Origin: Burkholderiaceae bacterium | GTDB lineage: Bacteria; Pseudomonadota; Gammaproteobacteria; Burkholderiales; Burkholderiaceae_E | DNA length: 17,836 nucleotides | Assembly: GCA_023258775.1 (NCBI GenBank) | Contig: JALQWJ010000005.1 | Span: 1 to 17,836, forward strand | Direction: 5' to 3' | Shown here: one piece after another, positions 7,477 to 14,654 of the stretch | Position numbering within the stretch: position 1 is the first letter of the stretch | Layout: each line of letters begins with the position of its first letter | Notes under the pieces: generated by a model | Told to the model about the DNA's origin: nothing | The model's input: only the letters and a program-made list of their open reading frames with translations | The model's database searches: none | Translations under genes and position numbers: made by a program

Positions 7477-7510
7477 TCGGTGTCTCAAATTAAATAACGT
7501 TTAGTGCATC

Positions 7511-7876
7511 CTACCGTGCATATGCTGCTGGGAGAGTCATTTTAAGGCGCGGACTGTGGAACGGGTCCCCGGTGCCATAAGGATTTGTCAAGACCTGCGG
7601 TGAGCCGACGCCAGTCATTGGTCCGACATCCCATCGAAAGGGATTTGCTGCTGCGTCAAACCAGTCGCGGCGCATCTGAAATCCGGTCATGACGGGTGGC
7701 CGCCAAACCTGATCGAAATTCAGCGCACTGTGTTGCTGAAAAGGATAACGATAGCCGTCCATGCCTCTGGAGCAATATCGGTCATTTGGACATATTTGGC
7801 CAAGGGCCGCGCCCGCCAAGCTCGCAGCGATCAAAGCCGAGGCAAGACGAATCAGCCTCGTCTCAATCTTCATCAT
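7511..7876 (-). CDS. Small exported protein of unknown function
   Basis: About 121 residues from the ATG at 7876 (a second ATG follows directly at 7873). The N-terminus is basic then hydrophobic and ends AGAALGQ, a good signal peptidase I site, so the mature protein of about 94 residues should be periplasmic. The mature part begins with a Cys pair six residues apart (CPNDRYC) that could form a disulfide, and is rich in aromatic, Pro and Gly residues (VWRPPVMTGF, NPFRWDVGPMTG, NPYGTGDPF). I do not recognise a family. Its start overlaps the stop of pgi by ATGA, so it is probably translated by coupling from the pgi message. The stop lies 34 bp from the convergent OmpA-family gene. Confidence 0.7.
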   Translation of the reverse strand: MMKIETRLIRLASALIAASLAGAALGQICPNDRYCSRGMDGYRYPFQQHSALNFDQVWRPPVMTGFQMRRDWFDAAANPFRWDVGPMTGVGSPQVLTNPYGTGDPFHSPRLKMTLPAAYAR

Positions 7877-9549
7877 GCTTGATCCAAAAGCGTGGTTATC
7901 CATCTTGAGGTTTGAGCATCAGAGTGCTCAGTTCGCATTGACATATGCATCTCGATTTCGACAGCGAGCTCTTTGCCGAGCTCGACGCCCCATTGATCAA
8001 ACGAGTTAACTCGCCATAGGAACCCGGCTACAGCAACGCGATGCTCGTAGAGCGCGATCAGCGCGCCAAGCGCACGCGCATCAAGTCGTTGCAGCGAGAT
8101 GATGGTGCTTGGGCGCCCGCCCTGGAAAACCCGATGCGCGGCGATTTGTTCTTGGGTCCAGGCAGGATTTGCCGATCTCACTTTTTCTCGCTTTGCCTCG
8201 TCAAAGGTTTTCCCTTTTAACAAGGCAAACGACTGCGCAAGGGCATTGGACAGCAATTTGCGATGAGCATCCAGATCTTGATGCTCAGGTTTTGCAACCA
8301 ACACAAACTCAACAGGCGTAGGCTCAGTGCCTTGATGTAACCACTGAAAAAATGAATGCTGTGCGTTCGTACCAGGCTCTCCCCACACAAGCGCTGCACT
8401 TGGATAAGCTAGGGGGACGCCATGCTGGTCCACTGACTTACCGTTACTTTCCATTTCGAGTTGCTGCAAATAAGCAGGAAAACGCGAGAGTCGAACATCA
8501 TAGGGAACCACGCAGCGCGAGTGATAGCACATCGCATGACGATTCCAGATATCGAGCAAACCAAGTTGCCAGGGCAGATTTTCAAGCGGTTCAGCCTTTA
8601 GCCAGTGCTGATCCATCTCCCATGCGCCGTCAAGTAGCTGCCTGAATGCATCAGCGCCAATTGCAGCAGCTGCACTCAATCCGATTGGTGACCAAAGTGA
8701 GTAGCGTCCTCCCACCCATTCGGGAAAGGCGTAATAGCGGTTAATGCCAAAGTCGCTCGCAGCTTTAGGGTTTGACGTGATCGCAATGCAGCGTGCTGTA
8801 AATAATCCCGATGATGTTGCTTCCATCCAGGACCTCAGGCGAGCAGCATTAACAAGCGTTTCAGGCGTTGTAAATGATTTGGAACAAAGAACGATCTGTA
8901 CCTCACAAGGGTCTAAATCAGCGATCACTGCTTCAAGTTCGTGGATGTCGCCGTTGCCAGCAAAGTGAACGACTGGCCCCCTGGCTCGGTTCTGCAGATC
9001 GGCGCGTGCTAAGGCCTGAACAATGAGACGCGGACCGAGATCAGAGCCACCGATTCCGACGTGAATCAGATGCTTAATCTTTGGGTCCCCACGAATTCGC
9101 TCGGCCTCATCGAGAAAGCTGCGCCGTATCGACGCAACTTCCGCAAGATCCATCGAGTGAAGCAGTGCATCAGGCGCTCTAAGCAGGCTGTGGCGGGCGG
9201 CCCTTGCCTCGCTCAAGTTGACCAACCCCCCTGCAAACTGATCGTCTCGAAACCGTTCAAGTCCCTGCGCGATTGACCATGCGGTCAAATCGACTCTAAG
9301 CGGCAGGTCCCATGCCTGTCGCGTTGCATCGACCGTAATTCCCGCAGCCTTTTGGAAAAAGCATTGCTCAGGCCTGTCCGTCAAGGCTGCATTCACCCAA
9401 GCCCCCGCGTCAATGAGCCTTGTTGCATGGGTTTGTAGCAGGTGCCTAAATCGCTTGGCCACTTCTGACTGAGCGTCATCGAGCGGCCAAAGCCCCAGCG
9501 CCTGCTGTTTTAAGGAAGATTTTCGATTCATAAGCATTGGTTTGGACAT
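7873..9549 (-). CDS. pgi: Glucose-6-phosphate isomerase
   Basis: About 558 residues, the usual length of the long bacterial GPI. It interconverts glucose 6-phosphate and fructose 6-phosphate in the cytoplasm (glycolysis/gluconeogenesis). Signatures seen: HVGIGGSDLGPRL, the phosphate-binding SKSFTTPET, the WVGGRYSLWSPIG stretch, and GEPGTNAQHSFFQ with Glu391 and His398, which match the catalytic Glu/His of the E. coli enzyme, plus Lys526 in VELGKELA. The frame extends upstream to 9648, but that part is not family-like and runs through the neighbouring gene's leader. I chose the ATG at 9549; the ATGs at 9537 and 9531 are equally possible because none has a convincing ribosome site. It is divergent from the M20 hydrolase gene and forms an operon with the small exported protein. 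Confidence 0.95.
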   Translation of the reverse strand: MSKPMLMNRKSSLKQQALGLWPLDDAQSEVAKRFRHLLQTHATRLIDAGAWVNAALTDRPEQCFFQKAAGITVDATRQAWDLPLRVDLTAWSIAQGLERFRDDQFAGGLVNLSEARAARHSLLRAPDALLHSMDLAEVASIRRSFLDEAERIRGDPKIKHLIHVGIGGSDLGPRLIVQALARADLQNRARGPVVHFAGNGDIHELEAVIADLDPCEVQIVLCSKSFTTPETLVNAARLRSWMEATSSGLFTARCIAITSNPKAASDFGINRYYAFPEWVGGRYSLWSPIGLSAAAAIGADAFRQLLDGAWEMDQHWLKAEPLENLPWQLGLLDIWNRHAMCYHSRCVVPYDVRLSRFPAYLQQLEMESNGKSVDQHGVPLAYPSAALVWGEPGTNAQHSFFQWLHQGTEPTPVEFVLVAKPEHQDLDAHRKLLSNALAQSFALLKGKTFDEAKREKVRSANPAWTQEQIAAHRVFQGGRPSTIISLQRLDARALGALIALYEHRVAVAGFLWRVNSFDQWGVELGKELAVEIEMHMSMRTEHSDAQTSRWITTLLDQA

Positions 9550-9570
9550 AACCCGGAGCAGACCGATAAA
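9542..9570 (+). promoter_or_regulatory. Weak candidate promoter for the M20 hydrolase gene
   Basis: TTGGAC (9542-9547), a 17-bp spacer and GATAAA (9565-9570) sit about 46 bp before the ATG at 9617. Matches are 3 of 6 and 4 of 6 to the sigma70 boxes, so only the spacing is good. The site overlaps the start region of the divergent pgi gene. Confidence 0.25.
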
Positions 9571-9603
9571 CTGCAAGGCAAATGTACACCAAGGCTTTCG
9601 CAC

Positions 9604-9609
9604 TGAGAG
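9604..9609 (+). promoter_or_regulatory. Shine-Dalgarno that fixes the M20 hydrolase start
   Basis: tgagagg lies 7 bp before the ATG at 9617. The frame stays open back to 9542, but that extension has no ribosome site and overlaps the pgi 5' end, so 9617 is the better start. Confidence 0.75.
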
Positions 9610-9616
9610 GAAAACA

Positions 9617-10822
9617 ATGAACGCACCGGAGAAAGTTTCGCAAAGCATCCTCGAGCAAATCGAGCAAGACCATGAGGAAATGACGACATGGCGACGTGAT
9701 ATTCACGCGAACCCAGAGCTCGGTTTCGAGGAAACAAGAACCTCCGACCTGGTCGCAAGACGACTTGAATCATGGGGTATCGAGGTTCATCGTGGCATTG
9801 GTAAGACTGGCCTAGTCGGTGTACTCAAAGCCGGTCATTCCGATCGAAAAATCGGTTTACGCGCCGACATGGACGCTTTACCGGTCTTGGAACTGAACAA
9901 TTTTGCGCACTGCTCACGTCGTAAAGGCTTAATGCATGCATGTGGTCATGATGGTCACACGACCATGCTGCTTGGTGCAGCCAAGCATTTAGCTGCAACC
10001 AAGCGCTTTGACGGAACAGTGCATTTTATCTTTCAACCTGCCGAAGAAGGCCTTGGCGGTGCGCTTGCAATGATTCAAGACGGCTTATTCGAGCGATTTC
10101 CATGCGACAGCATTTTTGGCATGCACAACAGGCCCAAGCTGCCGGTAGGACACTTCAATGTGAAAGCTGGCCCGATGATGGCTAGCGCAGCATCTTGGGA
10201 TATTCACATTCAGGGCTACGGCTCGCATGGCGCGAGACCAGAGTCAAGCGTTGACCCCATCTTGATCGGTGCTCAGATTGTCTCAAACCTTCAAGCGATT
10301 GTTTCGAGAAATGTTCGACCGGTCGAAACAGCTGTTGTTTCAGTTTGCCAGTTTCATTCAGGCGACGCTTATAACGTCATTCCTCAAACTGCAAGACTGG
10401 CAGGTACTGCCCGAGCATTTTCTGGCGAGATCATGAGTCTTATAGAAAATAACATGAAACGTATTGCGAACGGCGTAGCAGCAGCACATGGAGCAAGTGT
10501 TGATGTAGATTTTCGTAATATTTTCTCGCCTGTTATCAATAATCATGAAGAAGCTGATTTTGCGGCATCAGTTTGTGCAGAACTAGTAGGTAATGACCGT
10601 GTACACCGAGATCCGCCGCTGGCAATGGGTTCAGAAGACTTCGCTTTTATGTTGCAAAAAGTGCCCGGTTGTTACATCAACATTGGTAACGGTGATCAAG
10701 AAGGTGCTTGCGAGGTCCACAACCCATCCTATGACTTTAATGATGCTGCCTTACCTCTTGGGGCAGCGTTTTTCGTTCGCGCGGTCGAGCGCAAACTTAG
10801 CCTAGCGACAAAGGCCATCTAA
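9617..10822 (+). CDS. M20D amidohydrolase (hippurate hydrolase type)
   Basis: A 401-residue metallopeptidase-like amidohydrolase. It hydrolyses an N-acyl amino acid or related amide in the cytoplasm; the exact substrate cannot be told. Metal-binding and catalytic elements are present: RADMDALPV, CGHDGH with Cys109 and His111, QPAEEG with Glu143/Glu144, MHNRP with His170, and a C-terminal VHNPSYDF with His368. These are the ligands of the two-metal M20D site (Cys, His, Glu, His, His). The dimerisation domain lies in about residues 185-300. The usual M20D motif HACGHD is complete, so the enzyme should be active. The stop codon is followed without a gap by the ATG of the next gene (TAAATG), so the two are probably cotranscribed. 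Confidence 0.93.
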   Translation: MNAPEKVSQSILEQIEQDHEEMTTWRRDIHANPELGFEETRTSDLVARRLESWGIEVHRGIGKTGLVGVLKAGHSDRKIGLRADMDALPVLELNNFAHCSRRKGLMHACGHDGHTTMLLGAAKHLAATKRFDGTVHFIFQPAEEGLGGALAMIQDGLFERFPCDSIFGMHNRPKLPVGHFNVKAGPMMASAASWDIHIQGYGSHGARPESSVDPILIGAQIVSNLQAIVSRNVRPVETAVVSVCQFHSGDAYNVIPQTARLAGTARAFSGEIMSLIENNMKRIANGVAAAHGASVDVDFRNIFSPVINNHEEADFAASVCAELVGNDRVHRDPPLAMGSEDFAFMLQKVPGCYINIGNGDQEGACEVHNPSYDFNDAALPLGAAFFVRAVERKLSLATKAI

Positions 10823-12256
10823 ATGCGGCTTCCTAGTTACGTCTACAAGCAGCTTGGATTTACCCATGAGCAATTCGAAGAGGCAATGTTGCTCGTACAA
10901 CAACTTGGTTCGAATCAGGCTGCAGACCAAGCCATGGCCCTAGCCCCTGGAACCGTGGCAAAGTGGGCAAAGGAATGGATCAAGGCTCAGCGCGAGTTAG
11001 CCTTACAGGCAGACAAAGATGATCCTGAGGCCCTTGACATTGAGGTCAATGCCGTTAACGATCATGCTGAAAACCGTGCAAGCCGTGCCCATACCCGCGT
11101 AAGTAGGCGAGCTGCCTTTGCAGGCAAAGACCGTTCAGACGCAAATGCTGATGAGGCGGACTTTGAGGAAGCAGAGGCGGCACTGCAAGCATTCCGCCGA
11201 GGCGCGGAATTTCGTAGTGCCAGGGGCGTACATTCACAAGTTCACATTCAGGGCGATCTTCAGCGGGAAGACAGCGAAGCACCGCAACAAAGGCAGCTTG
11301 CCCTTGCTCGATTAGAAGAAGTCGCCGAGGGTTTGCGAAAACTCTCTGAAGTTTCAGAACGAGCAGCGCTGACCCAGTCAAAAGCATCGGCCGATGACGA
11401 AATTAAAGCGATGCTGAAGCTTGCGACAACCATGATGGAGTTCATGCGCAAGCAGCAAGACAGCAATCAGGAGCAGCTACAGTCGGTTCAAGGTCGTCTT
11501 AAGCGTATCGAAGAGTTTCAGCAACAAAATGCATCTCGCACTGATCCAAGCATCGCAGTCATCACACAGCTTGAAGAACTTGCCCGGTCGCTTGACGAAT
11601 TGAGCACCGAAGAGCAAATCATTCAAATTCAGGATGATGTCGCAGATCTTCGGGACTTGATCGACGAAACCCTTAGGCTTGCACCCAGGCTGCAGGAAAT
11701 TGCGCGCGAACTCTTTAGAAGCGAACTCCACGATCACTCACGACTGCTTGGCGAACAACTAGCCACCCTTTTGCGGCAACATGCCGATGCCATGATTGAG
11801 TCAGATGCGAGGATGCCCGGGGCCATCGCTGACTTACTCATGAGTGACTGGGATCCAAGCTTTGCCGGCTTACGCGAGGCCATCGAGCACAGCCTTAGAC
11901 AGCAAGCATCCTCGTTTTCGAACCTTCGAAATGAACTTGACAAAAAAGATCAGGAGCTAAGGCACAGTATCGAGCGTCGTGATCAATCACTAAGAAGTTG
12001 GCTTGAACAGCAGGCACACAGTCGAAACCAATACAGCCAGCAGTTACAGCGCGAGCAACAGGGTCAACTCAGAGAGATCGTTGGCGGCATTACCAGTGTC
12101 AGTGGTCAGGTCGACGGGCTAAGACGCCTGGTCGATGACTATGGCAGCGTGTCAGCACATGCCGAACAAATTCACCGCCTCCATCAGGAAATTGCACGTC
12201 TACAAAGAGTCGTTGAGCAACTGCAAGAAAAGTCTAGCCTTCGAATCATGCTTTGA
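10823..12256 (+). CDS. Unrecognised protein: N-terminal HTH-like segment and long coiled coil
   Basis: A 477-residue, Cys-free, strongly charged protein with no signal peptide or membrane segment. Residues about 18-55 (EEAMLLVQQLGSNQAADQ, then APGTVAKWAKEWIK) look like a helix-turn-helix with the turn near GS and a recognition helix TVAKWAKEW. Residues 60-140 are acidic/basic and probably disordered. From about 150 to the end, Leu, Ile, Val and Ala fall in heptad-like spacing with many Gln, Glu and Arg, broken around 280-385 by a less regular helical part containing a LMSDWDPSF turn; the final part (about 385-475) is a clean coiled coil. The layout recalls plasmid KfrA proteins (DNA-binding head, long alpha-helical tail), but only by architecture. 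It starts immediately after the M20 gene's stop. A role in DNA binding or scaffolding is inference. Confidence 0.8.
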   Translation: MRLPSYVYKQLGFTHEQFEEAMLLVQQLGSNQAADQAMALAPGTVAKWAKEWIKAQRELALQADKDDPEALDIEVNAVNDHAENRASRAHTRVSRRAAFAGKDRSDANADEADFEEAEAALQAFRRGAEFRSARGVHSQVHIQGDLQREDSEAPQQRQLALARLEEVAEGLRKLSEVSERAALTQSKASADDEIKAMLKLATTMMEFMRKQQDSNQEQLQSVQGRLKRIEEFQQQNASRTDPSIAVITQLEELARSLDELSTEEQIIQIQDDVADLRDLIDETLRLAPRLQEIARELFRSELHDHSRLLGEQLATLLRQHADAMIESDARMPGAIADLLMSDWDPSFAGLREAIEHSLRQQASSFSNLRNELDKKDQELRHSIERRDQSLRSWLEQQAHSRNQYSQQLQREQQGQLREIVGGITSVSGQVDGLRRLVDDYGSVSAHAEQIHRLHQEIARLQRVVEQLQEKSSLRIML

Positions 12257-12289
12257 TAAGTAACTTTGATGAGTAACTTTGATGAGTAA
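12251..12289 (+). repeat. 13-bp tandem repeat spanning a stop/start junction
   Basis: Three units: ctttgataagtaa (12251-12263), ctttgatgagtaa (12264-12276) and ctttgatgagtaa (12277-12289). The first contains the last Leu codon and TGA stop of the coiled-coil gene; the third contains the ATG (12282) of the monooxygenase gene. Removing two units (26 bp) would put that ATG at 12256, giving a TGATG stop/start overlap, so the array looks like a triplication of an overlapping junction. The middle unit makes a six-codon frame from 12269 to a TAA at 12287 that overlaps the real start. Confidence 0.92.
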
Positions 12290-13658
12290 AGGGTATCTGG
12301 CAATCAACGCATTTGATATGTGTTGCATCGGTCACATCCAACAAGGTTTATGGCGCCATCCGAGAGATCGTTCAAAAAGTTTTGAACATCTGGCTTATTG
12401 GACCGACTATGCGCATCGACTCGAGCGAGGTCTGTTTGACGGCCTCTTTCTTGCAGACGTGTTGGGCATTTATGACGTCTACCGTGGGAGCGCCGATCCT
12501 GCGATTGAGGGGGCGGTACAGTTCCCTGTCAACGATCCCTTGCTCATCGTCCCCGCCATGGCGCTTGTGACCAGTAACTTAGCCTTCGGCGTGACGGTCA
12601 ATCTAAGTTATGAATCGCCATATCTATTCGCCCGCAGAATGTCAACGCTCGACCATCTCACCCAAGGAAGAATCGGATGGAATATTGTAACGGGCTATCT
12701 CGATAGCGCTGCCAGGGCACAGGGCTTTCAACAGCAAATGCTGCACGACGACCGATATGATTTGGCAGACGAGTTCATGACCGTGGTCTATCAACTTTGG
12801 GAACATTCCTGGAGCGACAATGCCATCATCCCACCGCTGAATCAACATGCGTTTGCCGATCCGAACAAGGTACGGCCAATCAATCACCAAGGCAAACAAT
12901 ACAAACTAGATGCACGCCATATGTGCGCACCGTCAATCCAGCGAACTCCCTTACTGTATCAGGCTGGCGCCTCGTCTCGCGGTCAGGCCTTTGCAGGTAA
13001 GCATGCCGAATGTGTTTTCTTGAACGGTCAGTCCTTCGAGTCAATCACCGCACTGAGTCGATCACTGAGAGCCCAGGCTCTTGCCCACGGACGAAAAGCA
13101 GACGATATTAAGATCTTCGTCGGCGCGAGCATGATTGCTGCAAAGACTGATGCAGAGGCTCAGGATCTTTACGAAGAATATAAACATTATGTTGATACAG
13201 AAGCGGCCCTTGTGCACGCCTCAGCGTCCCTAGGTGTTGACTTATCCAAGGTTGATTTGGATGCGCCAGTTGACCCAAGTCAGCTTAAGCGAGAGGCGAT
13301 TCAGTCCAATTCGGAAGCCATGGTTAGACAACACGGTAAGCAATGGACCAAGGGCGATTTAATCAGGCAGATGGTACTCGGTAGTCGTCAAACACCCATC
13401 GTTGGCTCTGGTTCTAGACTTGCCGATTATCTTGTCGCCATGCAATCAGCGTGCAATATTGACGGCATTAATCTTTCGCGCACCGTAGTGCCCGAATGCT
13501 TCGATGACTTTATCGACTATGTCATTCCAGAGCTACAAAGCCGGGGCGCATTCAAAACCCAGTACCAAGAGGGATCGATTCGTCGCAAACTATTCGGTTC
13601 AGACCGCCTTCCGGCAAGCCATCCAGCGCGCGCTGAAAATTTGGGCTTCCGGCAATGA
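12282..13658 (+). CDS. FMN-dependent monooxygenase, NtaA/SnaA/DmoA family (luciferase-like)
   Basis: A 458-residue flavin monooxygenase of the bacterial luciferase superfamily. The N-terminus runs LAINAFDMCC, then the family stretches GLFDGLFLADVLG, FGVTVNLSYESPYLFARRMSTLDHLT (here broken as FGVTVNLSYESPYLF and ARRMSTLDHLT) and GRIGWNIVTG, and later LLYQAGASSRGQAFAGKHAE. Members use reduced FMN supplied by a separate flavin reductase to oxidise substrates such as nitrilotriacetate or dimethyl sulfide; the length fits that group. No reductase gene is in the window. The ATG at 12282 is chosen over the TTG at 12279. It lies in the third unit of a 13-bp repeat and lacks an obvious ribosome site, which suggests coupling to the upstream gene. 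The substrate is unknown. Confidence 0.92.
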   Translation: MSKGYLAINAFDMCCIGHIQQGLWRHPRDRSKSFEHLAYWTDYAHRLERGLFDGLFLADVLGIYDVYRGSADPAIEGAVQFPVNDPLLIVPAMALVTSNLAFGVTVNLSYESPYLFARRMSTLDHLTQGRIGWNIVTGYLDSAARAQGFQQQMLHDDRYDLADEFMTVVYQLWEHSWSDNAIIPPLNQHAFADPNKVRPINHQGKQYKLDARHMCAPSIQRTPLLYQAGASSRGQAFAGKHAECVFLNGQSFESITALSRSLRAQALAHGRKADDIKIFVGASMIAAKTDAEAQDLYEEYKHYVDTEAALVHASASLGVDLSKVDLDAPVDPSQLKREAIQSNSEAMVRQHGKQWTKGDLIRQMVLGSRQTPIVGSGSRLADYLVAMQSACNIDGINLSRTVVPECFDDFIDYVIPELQSRGAFKTQYQEGSIRRKLFGSDRLPASHPARAENLGFRQ

Positions 13659-13728
13659 ATCGAGCTTGACATGGCCGAATCGAGCCTGAGTTGGGATATC
13701 GCTTCGAGCCAGCGCCTTACCTCAGTGA

Positions 13729-13764
13729 CTAACGGGCAGCGAACTTCATACCGCTAGTCGTTAG
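13729..13764. terminator. Possible hairpin between convergent genes
   Basis: CTAACG (13729-13734) pairs with CGTTAG (13759-13764), and AGCG (13738-13741) pairs with CGCT (13752-13755), separated by a 3x3 internal loop and a 10-nt apical loop. It covers the stop codon of the COG0523 gene and lies 70 bp after the monooxygenase stop. There is no T-run, so a bidirectional terminator is only a possibility. Confidence 0.25.
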
Positions 13765-14654
13765 AGCAAAAGCTCGATCACAACCAAGCCTAACTCATCG
13801 CTGGACTTGATTAACGGTGTAGCTTCGATCGTTAGTCTTCCGTTGGCCCATTCAACCCAGTAGTAGTCATCAACCCCTTGAAGCAAATAGCCCTTAACGC
13901 GTTCCAAGCGGCTCTTCCCCTGCGATTCCCGTTCGGGATCTTGATTGCAATGCTGCCAGTGCATAAAACGCAGCCTTAAGGCATCAAGTGAACTGACATT
14001 GCGTTGTTCAACCATAAAGCTTCGCCACTTTGGCTTGGGGTTCGACAATTCATGTTGATGATAGCGGTGCTTGTTTAAGCTAAGCTCAATGACACGTTTG
14101 CTTGCGAGCAAGCGCTTAAGCCTTTTCCCAATTAAGTCGAGAAATACGGTTTCAGCTGCCTCACCAGCAACTAGATCGGCGTGGGTCCCAAGCCAAGCAT
14201 CGGCCTGCTGCAGCTGCAAGCGCACGGTGTCGCCGATGTATTGATCATCTAACTGTTGTTCGATACGCAGCACATGGATTAAGGCAGTCGTCTTAACCAC
14301 TGCATCTGGGATACAAAGCCTGACCGTGCCCTTGACCGCTCCGGGTAGCGCAACGCCGCTGCATTCGATCATTAGCCGGTCAAACTCCGCGGACCTCGCC
14401 AACACGGTTTGCAATCCTTCGACAAGATCGCTACCGAAAGTACAACAAATACAGCCGCCCGCAATGTCAATCATTTGCCCTTGCTGGGCTACGATCCTCT
14501 GTCGGTCGATATTAATTTCACCAAAGTCGTTGACAAGGATTGCCAGACGTTGCCTTGATCCTGAATGCCACAGGTCATCTGCATGAGAAAGGATTCGGTT
14601 TATATAGCTCGTCTTGCCGGCGCCGAGATAGCCGGCGAGAATGTCAACAATCAT
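13761..14654 (-). CDS. CobW/COG0523 family GTPase (putative metallochaperone)
   Basis: A 297-residue protein of the G3E GTPase class. Seen: Walker A GYLGAGKTS (8-16), NDFGEINID (42-50), the family metal motif CICC (68-71) in GGCICCTF, and the Walker B-type ECSG (97-100). The C-terminal domain (about 200-297) has the WVEWANG type ending of CobW_C. Two positions are odd. The guanine-recognition NKxD reads THAD (157-160), and the Asp of the usual switch segment is replaced (ALIHVL, 124-129). GTP specificity may therefore be altered or lost. COG0523 proteins deliver zinc or other metals to client enzymes. Its start overlaps the stop of the upstream amidohydrolase by one base (TGATG), which makes that metalloenzyme the obvious client candidate, by inference only. 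Confidence 0.9.
   Translation of the reverse strand: MIVDILAGYLGAGKTSYINRILSHADDLWHSGSRQRLAILVNDFGEINIDRQRIVAQQGQMIDIAGGCICCTFGSDLVEGLQTVLARSAEFDRLMIECSGVALPGAVKGTVRLCIPDAVVKTTALIHVLRIEQQLDDQYIGDTVRLQLQQADAWLGTHADLVAGEAAETVFLDLIGKRLKRLLASKRVIELSLNKHRYHQHELSNPKPKWRSFMVEQRNVSSLDALRLRFMHWQHCNQDPERESQGKSRLERVKGYLLQGVDDYYWVEWANGRLTIEATPLIKSSDELGLVVIELLL

Noticed and set aside
7477..7510. Terminator between the convergent OmpA-family and small exported protein genes
   Set aside because: No inverted repeat is seen; gtgcat occurs twice nearby but as a direct repeat.
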